From positions 94,097,945 to 94,161,944 of the forward strand of contig CM056376.1 in the NCBI GenBank assembly GCA_029718625.1: a stretch of 64,000 nt of DNA, given 5' to 3'. Below are positions 55,311 through 64,000 of the stretch, in pieces. The stretch comes from Synaphobranchus kaupii (taxonomy: Eukaryota > Chordata > Actinopteri > Anguilliformes > Synaphobranchidae). Each line of letters opens with the position of its first letter. Position 1 is the first letter of the stretch. The notes beneath the pieces are model-generated. The model searched no databases. It was not told the origin of the DNA and saw only the letters and a list, made by a program, of their open reading frames with translations. Both the position numbers and the translations under genes were made by a program.

Positions 55311-58300
55311 AAAGCTATATTTTCTGGAAATGACTCAAGGAACGATTCAATTATTGTGAATAATGAGAGAGAAAAAGAAGCCAATAGTCTCTGAAAGAAA
55401 TTAATTGCATAATCAGTATCCAAGTTTATATTTAAAACATCACCAATTTGGGCATGTGTAGGCTACTGTATGAAGGAACAATGGATTCTCCAATATCTGT
55501 GAATATCTCCTTACTGGATACTGTTTTCATTGGTAGACACAATTTACATCAATATTTTATTAAATGTATCTTTCATGTTCATTATTTATTCTACCAAACA
55601 TATGTGTCATCTTTATTTTTTAAATCTTACAACCAAATCTATTTTCAATTATTTTAATATTTTTATCATTAAGAACAACCGAATTAATCTGTATAAAGAA
55701 ACTGACTATGCCAGCTGGTGAAATATAAAAATTGGCTATTAATAAAACTGAACAACAAAGAATTCCATCCCTGCAGTTATATAGTGATGGTTATAATGGA
55801 AAATAACTAGACAACTGTTGTATTTGTAATTTATTTATGGAATACTAACTTACCAAAATATCAGTTTTTTTTCTGTGCAACAGTCAGTTTTCTCTTGCAG
55901 CTGTTTCATGGTGTTTTTATCTGCAGGTGTGCTGCAGATCTGCATAAATGTGTTTTTGTTTTTCAAACTTTTCTAATTTTACCAGTTGCCCATACGTGAC
56001 CTGTTTTTGCAAAACCAGCTTTAACACAACCAAATTAACTGTAAAAAAAACATTTTCTATTTTTAGAATATAAGTTTTTTGTGTTTCTATCATTTTTTAT
56101 CCACTTTTGTGTCACATATAAAATCAGAGAAAACATAATGTTATTATCATGAATCTAACATATTCATATATGCATTTGCAAAAACATATAAAACTTATTA
56201 AAAAATAAAAGTTTATTTCACAGCTAGGTCAGATTAAGAGACACTTCCTCAAAAGTACTTAATAAAATTAACAGAATGTGGGCAAAGAACAGGGGGAAAT
56301 GTATAACAGCCTAAACTGATGAAATCACATTAAAGTTCATGTTAAAAAACTTTCAATTTGTTTTTCAGAAACCTTGATTGATTCGTGATTTTTTCTGGAT
56401 TCCAGAAGTTGATTTTAATTATTATTAATTTTTTATTAAATTTGAAGTTAATATAATTATGACCATTAGGCAGTGCAAAAATCCACTTCAAATCACTTCA
56501 AAAAAGGCACTTCAAATCCAATACTCAACATAAGATTTAGTCTGTTGTATGCATTACTCCCCACTAGCAATTGTTTGAGATTCTCATTCTAAAAACGGGT
56601 CCTGTAGCAAAGTCACACTGCACGTGCTGAAGATTCAAGAGTAGAAATATATAACAGAAATATATAATAGGATACAACAGATAAATCATTTAATTTAAAA
56701 AAAACGTATAGCTGGCTTACCCTCGTTTTTTTATAATCATACTATTAATGTAATACGCGAGAAGCCCAAGGACTAATTTTAAATGAAACACCTGTCTGGA
56801 AATGTCGGGTTAGTGGACGACTGGATGCAGCAGTGGTAAAGGTAAAATGACTATAAAGAAATTGTCAAATTCTCCTATATGGTAGTAACCGGGACTGATG
56901 TGTAGTGCACCTTACTATTTTGTAAATGTGTTCATAGAATTTCCCCTGCATAAGTCCCCACGATTTGACAAGCAAAATTGTCGATGACGTCATTTATCCG
57001 CGAAAACACAGCGTGCTTGCGTGTTGTCTTTGGGGGGCGGTTGGGATTCAAATCGTGATGAAATGAAAATTAATTTCGGTTATCGCATATTAATTTAAAA
57101 CAATCGTTTAACTACAGTAGGCTAATGCATCACATATTGGTAGCCTAATATAGACATAGCCTATAGCATATGGATTCCAATATGAGACGTGCTGTTTAAC
57201 GGAAAAGCTTCTGTGGGTTGAATAAACGCGTTTAATGTCGTAGTTTAGACATAAAAGTGGGAAGGTAACAAAACATTCTCTATATTTGAATTTTATTTCG
57301 ATGACAGCTGTTCGTTTACATTGCTGACACTGCAGTGTCATTTAACCCCATTGCTCATATCTGAAGTAGATGCGCTTAACTTTTTTTCTTCTTTTTTCCT
57401 GGCGGGGGATAACATATGGCACAATTTTCTCTTTGTGCCTAGACTGTTAAACATCTGTTGTCCAAAAAATGTCATTAAATATGAAAAAACAACATTAATG
57501 CGATGCCCCTGGAACGTGCATGAACAGCAGCTTATAACAATAGGAGAGACAGTGGTGTTGATAAATAGAGGAAAGCAAAAAAAGATTATTATCTACACTG
57601 AGAAGAGACAGACGAATGAGCACCTGGGGCTTTCAAACGGGACTTTCTCCCTATACAGTGACCCATATGTAGCACCCACTTGCATGCTACTTCAAGTTAG
57701 GAAGTTCCAGACAAAAATCCCAATATTAATAATAAAAAGAATAATAATGACAGTGGTGTGTACTTCCTACATGCTTACTTGGGCTTCCATTAGGCTGCTC
57801 AGCTGCCATTCATGCAGCCTATATATTGTGTGCCTCATTTTTCATTGAAAAATTCGCGGAACCGCTGTGGTTGGAGCAGCACTGTTGTTTGGTTCTGAGT
57901 TGCCATGTAGCAGCCTAGTGTGGTCTAATAACTTCATAATGAGAGGTGCCAGAACACGATAGGGAAAAAAATAATGCAGGGAACTTTCGCGAACATCACC
58001 ACCCAATTAGCAAGCTGCTGAATATGAGAGGATGATTTTAATGTTCAAAGGGAAAAGGTGCCAGAATCACCTTTAATGTTTGTTTTAAAGCATAAAACAA
58101 AAAATGTATCGCGTATTATTTTATGATTTTATCCACTCTTTAGCTTAGTAAATTCTAGAATGCGAATCATTTTAAACATATTAATATTTAGGCTACTGTA
58201 TAGGCTATAACTATATAACTGTATTTAAATCAACAAGCAGTTAATGCAAGGTTTTAAACACCTTAATTGACCGCAAATAACATAAACTGGGATTGTAGCC

Positions 58301-59372
58301 AGTTTTTCCATCATTTTTCAAAATAATGGCTAAAACCCAAGACATAGATAAATTACGGAGTTAGGGGTTACTTTTTACATTAGTACATTGACTTTGAAGA
58401 CTTGTATGCCGTATTTTATTTTTATACAATTAATGACCATAAACAATTTAAAATAACGTTAAGCCCGTAATGTCTCAAAATAGCCAATACGTAGGCTATT
58501 ACTTCAAATGTATAACCTTCACCCTAATTTTGAAAATAAAATAAAAGTTTTCAGAATCGTTAATGACAGGTATCGCTTCAACTTTCTCTTACTCTAAGGC
58601 TATAAGTTTGTAGACTATACAAATCATAACGTGTTTGAATGTCTAATTATTAGCAATTGCCTCCGATTTGTATTTCAGCCAGTTTGGTGGTTTGCCGGCG
58701 AAGGCTACATTCTTTTTTTAAAGTCTAAATTATTTTAAAACTAACTCGACGTTTTTACTTCTCGTTTTTATTATCTTAATGCGTAGGACTCCACAGTATT
58801 ATGCACACATGGATCTGGTGATTGATAAAGTGCCAATGATGGGTGGCCCTTCCTGCCGCAGAGGAGGGCAATGCTTGTAAAGAACTATAGAAGTCTGCCC
58901 AGTAACAATCCGCGTGCCTTGGTCGCGCGCAGAAGAACTATTGGCTATGCACATTGTGACAAAGGGGAGGAAACAAGAAACAAAAAATGCTTTAAAGAGA
59001 CATTTCCACTTCTCTCAGAAGTGTGTTACCAGTCGTTCAGTCACTTTTGCCGTTGTTTGCAAATGACAATAGGCTACTTTTGCACAGCTTGAAGGGTCTC
59101 GAAAGTTCGCTTGCTTCTGACACAACTGTGCCAATTGTATGGTGGTACACTCAGTTGTGTCCAGGTAAATCAGCGCTCTGTGCAATGTAGTTTTTCTGCA
59201 AGGCATGTGGAGTTTTCCTAAATCTTGAATTCGGGCGCATGCATGGCATAACATGTGCAGCACATTTAAAAAGGTGCATTCTTGTCTAACATTTTAACTG
59301 GCCCGTGCACCTTTCCTCACTAGAGTGCATTGGGATTTATATATAGCCTATTAGCGTTGTTCGCGTCTGGGT

Positions 59373-59603
59373 CTAAGACATTGCATTACATTACAGGCAT
59401 TTAGCAGACGCTCTTATCCAGAGCGACTTACACAACTTCTTATTACATTTATCCATTTATACAGCTGGATATATACTGAAGCAATTCAGGTTAAGTACCT
59501 TGCTCAGGGGTACAACGGCAGTGTCCTACCTGGAAATCGAACCTGCAACCTTTCAGTTACAAGTCCAGTTCCTTAACCATTATACTACACTGCCGCCCTA
59601 AGA
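59373..59603 (-). mobile_element. tRNA-derived SINE with target duplication
   Basis: On the minus strand the element starts GGCGGCAGTGTAGTATAATGG (59597 downward) and has a tRNA-like head: box A TAGTATAATGG (59587-59577) and box B GGTTCGATTTCC (59543-59532). A tail follows with GTAAGTCGCTCTGGATAAG and TCTGCTAAATGCC, common in fish SINE tails, and ends in short TGTAATG repeats near 59389. CTAAGA flanks both sides (59373-59378 and 59598-59603), a likely target duplication. SINEs are transcribed by RNA polymerase III and moved by a LINE partner. It encodes no protein. Confidence 0.8.
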
Positions 59604-60599
59604 ATAGGCTAAGCACACCACATCCACTTACGCAAGTTTAATTAAATTGCGAATTTATGTTCTGTCTCAATTATCACGTCATCCTAGGTAGTCTAGAAAA
59701 TTCACACGGGAAAGTCAATGAAGAGTTTATATAGCCTATATATGCGCTTTATGTCATAGCCTATGTAATTTGAGTTTCAGGTAAAATCATAATTTCAGCT
59801 GGATGGATCTCTTTACTGTGCTATCTCTGCAACACAAGCTTATATTTTTCTCTGTTGCATTTCCTAGAAAGCTATCTTCTTCAGACCACAAGCGCGGCTG
59901 GTATATAAAAGATAGCTCTAGTGCTGGGGGTGGGGATGTAAGCACAGAAGAAGTTTAATAATGATTACATAAAAAATAGCATCAATTAAAAAGTGATGTG
60001 CCTGTAATTCTTGAAAGCTCATTGAAACAGTCAGGTTAAAAGAGCATTGAAAGAAAGCGACGCAAAGTGTTGATGACGTCCAATTTTTATGGATGTACAG
60101 TCGAAAATAGGTTTTTGTGCAGCCACTGAGCTGTAACTTTAGTCAAAGCAATTGTACCCAACCCCCACCCCAAACACACATATACCACCAATTTATCTAA
60201 AGAGTGACCTCTTTGTTTTTCGACACTTAAAAATTATACATAGCAGAATTCTGATATCTCAGAGTGTCTTTATTTGCAATCGAGTGTTCAAAACAGTTCT
60301 CTGGCTTTCCTAAGTCTTATTTTATTTTATTTACCCGCACGCTCGCGCGCACGCGTGTCTGTATGCATGTGTGTGCGATTGAGCATATGTAAGACACTAT
60401 GCGTGTGTATATGCGTCTGTGTGGAGCGGGGGTGGGGTTTGCCTTAGGGTGGTCTTTTAGTTTAAACAATTAATATTATATCCGTAAAAAGGTGTAATTT
60501 ATTTCCCTGTACGAGGCCTCTTGGTTCCTTATTAGCTTACCGAACAAGAAGGAGAAGAAAAAAATGTTTGATGTGTGCATACTAGGTCTAGCCAACTGT
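59604..60599. other. Proximal 5' flank of ccnd2, no gene
   Basis: AT-rich with one GC-rich island around 60340-60440 (GCACGCTCGCGCGCACGCG and TG-rich sequence). A TGATGACGTCCAAT segment near 60071 combines a CRE-like half-site with a CCAAT box. This is candidate promoter-proximal sequence. Confidence 0.5.
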
Positions 60600-60858
60600 T
60601 CTAAATAATGAGAGCTGCTGTGAGAGGCTTGCGTCACTTGCTCAGAATTAAGCAGGGTTGAATGCTAGCTAGAGGAAAGTAGGAGCGGAGACAGAAGAGA
60701 AAGTTCGCAAGGGGAGACGGGACTACTGGACAGCCCTGCAGTCTCACTTATGTGTTTCCCAAAAAGGCTTTGCTTCCAGTTGCTTTGCATTTTCTTTTGT
60801 TATTCTATACATATTTTTTAATTCTAAGAGGGTTTGGAAAGGAAAGAACTAAACAATC
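60600..60858 (+). promoter_or_regulatory. ccnd2: Predicted ccnd2 core promoter and 5' UTR
   Basis: The stretch before the ccnd2 ATG. It includes a CRE/AP-1-like GCGTCACTTGCTCAG near 60632, a purine-rich segment at 60672-60722 and an upstream open reading frame at 60750-60821. No clear TATA box lies at a suitable distance and the transcription start cannot be placed from sequence alone. Confidence 0.4.
60750..60821 (+). promoter_or_regulatory. Upstream open reading frame in the ccnd2 leader
   Basis: The ATG at 60750 opens 23 codons (MCFPKRLCFQ at the start) and ends in TAA at 60819-60821, 37 nt before the ccnd2 ATG. The peptide is hydrophobic and cysteine-rich and is unlikely to be a product in itself. 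If the leader includes this segment, the uORF would lower ccnd2 translation and require reinitiation or leaky scanning. The base at -3 is T (context CTTATGT), a weak Kozak site, which favours leaky scanning. Confidence 0.45.
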
Positions 60859-61053
60859 ATGGAACTTCTTTGCCTCGAAATGGACACTGTCCTTAGAGCC
60901 CGTCCCGATCCGAATCTTCTGTATGATGACAGGGTTTTACAGAGCCTGTTGACCATCGAAGAAAGGTTTCTACCACAATTTTCGTATTTTAAATGTGTCC
61001 AGAAGGATATTCAACCTTTCATGCGAAGAATGGTTGCAAATTGGATGCTAGAG
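60859..61053 (+). CDS. ccnd2: Cyclin D2, exon 1 (coding part)
   Basis: The first 65 codons of cyclin D2, the regulatory subunit that activates CDK4 and CDK6 in the nucleus to phosphorylate retinoblastoma protein and drive G1 progression. The ATG has a good context (A at -3, G at +4). Residues 3-7, LLCLE, fit the LxCxE retinoblastoma-binding motif. [10 protein letters not shown] and [17 protein letters not shown] identify cyclin D2 among the D-type cyclins, where D1 and D3 differ. The last part begins the cyclin box. The exon ends GAG before GTTAGT, a good donor in phase 0, and its 65-codon length matches exon 1 of vertebrate D-type cyclin genes. Whether it is a ccnd2a- or ccnd2b-type paralogue cannot be decided here. 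Confidence 0.97.
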
Positions 61054-62465
61054 GTTAGTAGCTTGCCGTTTAACTCTGCATTTCCGTGCCACCTCCCTCT
61101 TAAATCTTCTAAACTGATTTTCTCCACTTTCACCACGTCCACATTTAATACATAGAGAGGATAAGCTGTTCATTTTCCCATTTCCGACTATACATTACAG
61201 TTTTGGTGAAACTATGTATTTAAAAATATATTTTCAAAGACATTTTAGGAGCGAGTCGATTGTGTTTGTCCGTAACTACACAGTTGATTACAAATGTATG
61301 ATGGCTGGTAGGAGGAAAGCTTGCTCATTAAAGAATTACATTTGCCTGATTTAAAAAGGTGTTTTGAGTTAAGCTGGTGTTTGCTTTTTGGTATAAATAT
61401 TTCCATGCACACGTAGGCTATGTCGTTTACTACGTATCCTTGTTCCATAATATAGACTAAACGCCATGTTGTTTTTTTTTAGCAAGTAGGCTATATCGCT
61501 GCATTTCCCGACGACTTTTTTTAGCACATTAACAACCATAACAGCTCTTAAAATATGCATGTGCGAATAGATCGGCGTTTGCTCTGTACATTCCTTGTAC
61601 AAATCTACGCAGCAAATGTAGTGAATTTTTTGTATATTTTTTTCAAAGTACTTGTTCACGGAAGGGGCGCGGGCCCTAGTCCTCTATTCAGCCCTCTTTT
61701 CTAAATCCGTTAGCAAAGAATTAAGTTTGATAATTGACAACCCCTTAGACATTTCATTTTGGAAACGTTTGGAAAGCATAAAAGACCCTTTAAGCTTTAT
61801 TTTCATGTGCAAATTGTTCATTTTACTTATTGTATGTATTTTAAACAATTTTTCGAAATAATCCGTTGAACTTGCCGGTGGCGCACTCGACATGAAGCAC
61901 ATGCGTCGTTTTAATTTAGCCATTTTTTTAGTTTAAAACTTCGAATTCTGCGGTTATGAATTGTCGGGAAGGATGTGAAAAGGTCTAACGAACATTTAAA
62001 TGTGATCATATAAGCGCTATGCAATTTATTTATATTTTTAAATATTTTATGAAAATATGACGAATTAAAAAATGAGTTCCAGAACAGTGCGGCATGGGTG
62101 TTTTTGGCTGGGGTGATTGTAACTTGAATTCATTTCTTACCGAATGAACTGAAGGAATGCGTGTGTATTGACAGCCTAGGCTTTGTCCAATATTAAATAA
62201 TCTATTTTTAACTCATTGACATTATTTCACCAGCCCAGTGCCGAGTTCAATTCGTAATAACATTGCGACGGTTTTCAGTGGGATATTTGGGGGATCTGCG
62301 GATTTTTCATTGTTCTCATATTTATTGGAATAAGATATTACTTTGTTGAATTGTGCTTCTTGTTGTTTTAAAAGAATAATTTACATATTTTAAAACTGGG
62401 CGCCACATGCTGCATATGGCATCAGTTGGGTAATAGTAACCGTAGTCGTTTGTTTCTTTCTCCAG
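61054..62465 (+). other. ccnd2: ccnd2 intron 1
   Basis: A 1412-bp intron from GTTAGT to a pyrimidine-rich acceptor TTTCTTTCTCCAG. It is AT-rich. The short open frames inside carry nothing recognisable. Confidence 0.93.
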
Positions 62466-62681
62466 GTTTGTGAGGAACAGAAGTGCGAAGAAGAGGTTTT
62501 TCCTTTGGCAATGAACTACTTGGACAGATTTTTAGCTGTGGTACGCACCAGAAAGTGCAATCTGCAGCTACTTGGAGCGGTCTGCATGTTTCTTGCATCT
62601 AAATTGAAAGAGACGCGTCCATTAACAGCAGAAAAACTCTGCATCTACACTGATAATTCCATCAAACCACAGGAGCTACTG
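62466..62681 (+). CDS. ccnd2: Cyclin D2, exon 2
   Basis: A 216-bp exon giving residues 66-137, the central part of the cyclin box. [20 protein letters not shown] and [14 protein letters not shown] are near-invariant in D-type cyclins. K111 in FLASKLKET corresponds to the lysine needed for CDK binding. The loop AVVRTRKCN (89-97) is less conserved and may help assign the paralogue. The exon ends CTACTG before GTAAGC, phase 0. Exon length and both phases match vertebrate ccnd2. The remaining exons, carrying the rest of the cyclin fold and the phosphodegron, lie beyond the right edge. Confidence 0.97.
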
Positions 62682-63657
62682 GTAAGCAACAGATGGTTTC
62701 CGAGGGGTAAATTGATCATTTAAAATGTAGTTAGGTGCACTACATGTACTGTCAATCCTGGATATATTTAACCAGTTGCAGTTATTACGCAAGTGTTTTC
62801 ACCAATGCATTGGGACTGTGTGATTTAATCAATAGGCTATCATTGTTATGTATATAATGATTAAAATACCATTAGGCCTACACGAGTCTAAGTTGGCTTG
62901 TTCACTGGAAGATACTGTTTCATCAAGAACTTTTCCATGTCCTTTCAAGAAAACTTATTTACAGGACTTAATCATTGTAACATGACAAGTGCTCATAGCC
63001 TGCATTATAATAAATAATAGGCTGCGCCTAGAGAATGCATAATCAAAAATATGATTTCAGTGAGATGTTACTGTTATATAGCTACTAACAACAACATATT
63101 GAAGAACATCATATTGAAGTTGAATGTTATAGCTACTAAATGAAGACTACTATCACGTGCCAAAATGTACAGTAATAAGATATTACAGTTGTCCCACTCT
63201 GTAATCCGGTCTCTATTGCCACCTAGTGGCAGATATTTCGTGCTGAGCAATGACTTCAGTGTTGAGCTGCAGCCAGCGGCTGGATCTCAGCCATGCATAG
63301 GTGGACCAAACACGACTTGTTTCAGGTCACAGCTGTGTTCCACATTCAGTCTTTGAGACACAATGAAAACTCAAAGGCTGGTGCGTAATATGTTAAAATA
63401 TGAATCAGACTATAAATTACTTTGACCTGCAGCAGGGACCAAAGGCTCAAGGTATGAACATGTTGTTTGCCTGGTTTTTCTGTTAAAACCTATGACACCA
63501 CATATAACACCTCCAATTCTGATCACCCCCGTTTTGGGGCAGGAGCAATGTGAAGGGTAGTTGCTCTTGTTGAGTGTGATCCTGATAGGACATGCTGTGA
63601 GTTTGATTCTTCTTGGGTGGGGCAACTGCCATGTTAGTCTTCTGCAAATTCCTAAGC

Positions 63658-63704
<47 letters not shown>

Positions 63705-64000
63705 CCTCAAGGGCTGCATATATGCAGTGTTTTTTTGCGCAAGGATCATAACACATTCTGCCAAACATTTTTCAGATAGGTTTAGATTTAGATCTGGTCA
63801 TCTTTTTCTCTTGGCACAGGAACTTTGTGATATTTTTCTCCATGTGAAAATTAAATCATAGTTTAAATGCCAGATCCTTACAGTCCTGCAAATGAAATAA
63901 AAACATATCAGTTTTTTCAAATGCCGTGGGCGTCCGACTGTGCTGTAGTTATCTTGGTTTAGCAGTATGGTGCTGTTTTGGTTAACAGGTGAGGTTAAAT
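62682..64000 (+). other. ccnd2: ccnd2 intron 2, partial
   Basis: Intronic sequence from GTAAGC to the window edge. I found no exon 3. It contains an AT dinucleotide repeat (63666-63704) and an inverted motif GCCAC-CTA-GTGGC at 63218-63230 that partly resembles a CTCF core. Confidence 0.85.
63666..63704. repeat. (TA)n microsatellite
   Basis: About 19 TA units with one AC interruption. Self-complementary, so cruciform-prone. Confidence 0.9.

Larger units (their letters stand above)
53932..59372. other. AT-rich non-coding interval upstream of ccnd2
   Basis: No gene is recognised. The longest open frame (175 codons at 57321-57848) has no family signature or typical coding composition. The interval holds a 27-base poly(C) tract, two adjacent small hairpins (55254-55310) and a perfect CRE-type palindrome TGACGTCA at 56985-56992. 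It may contain distal ccnd2 regulatory DNA, but nothing in the sequence proves this. Confidence 0.6.

Noticed and set aside
57321..57848. 175-codon open frame upstream of ccnd2
   Set aside because: No family signature, low-complexity AT-rich codon use, and no splice or promoter context.
59532..59597. A functional tRNA gene on the minus strand
   Set aside because: Box A and box B are present, but the sequence continues into a SINE tail with target duplication, and the cloverleaf stems do not close convincingly.
63218..63232. CTCF binding site in ccnd2 intron 2
   Set aside because: CCACCTAGTGGCAG matches a CTCF core at 12 of 14 positions but misses two central bases. It is too weak without occupancy data.

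Overview
This is vertebrate nuclear DNA, most likely from a ray-finned (teleost-type) fish. The signs are two chromodomain-bearing Ty3/gypsy retrotransposons of the Tf1/sushi kind, a Tc1-family transposon, hAT- and Harbinger-type miniature elements, a tRNA-derived SINE with a fish-type tail, many (CA)n and poly(G) tracts, and a cyclin D2 gene with the standard vertebrate exon structure. The species cannot be named from the sequence alone.

Layout. Positions 1-870 hold a (TG)n tract and a 21-copy, 33-bp G-rich minisatellite. From 870 to 8350 no gene is recognisable. A decayed plus-strand gypsy element lies at 8351-13995, with 5-bp ATACA target duplications, an intact 5' LTR, a 3' LTR missing its U3, and broken gag and pol. 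A dead PIF/Harbinger transposase fragment follows at 14454-14693. From 14.8 to 32.4 kb there is only non-coding DNA with microsatellites and faint SINE relics. An internally deleted Tc1 element (32461-32990), a Harbinger-type MITE (33162-33602), a TIR-bounded MITE (38371-38841), a large TG/TATG array (41064-41496) and two small hAT-type MITEs (42087-42290 and 46061-46252) come next. A young minus-strand gypsy element occupies 46777-53926. Its two 1402-bp LTRs look identical, pol is one open 1132-codon frame, and gag carries three single-base frameshifts. After AT-rich non-coding DNA and a SINE (59389-59597), ccnd2 begins at 60859. Exons 1 and 2 are inside the window and the gene runs off the right edge.

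How it works together. Only ccnd2 is a host protein gene seen here, so the 60 kb upstream is a non-coding flank shaped mostly by transposons. The most interesting signal is shared by the two gypsy elements. Their LTRs are unlike each other in sequence, yet each has an 11-nt primer-binding site one base inside the 5' LTR. Each site is exactly complementary to 11 nt of its own LTR lying 29-30 nt downstream of a TATA-like box, that is, to the predicted 5' end of its own transcript. No tRNA-type site is present. This is the self-priming layout known for Tf1, and here the two partners have changed together. Both elements also have a canonical -1 slippery heptamer (GGGAAAC in one, CCCAAAA in the other) just before the gag stop, with a potential stem behind it and pol in the -1 frame. 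The young element also has an unusually long repeat-filled R region and a pol stop codon that overlaps its polypurine tract.
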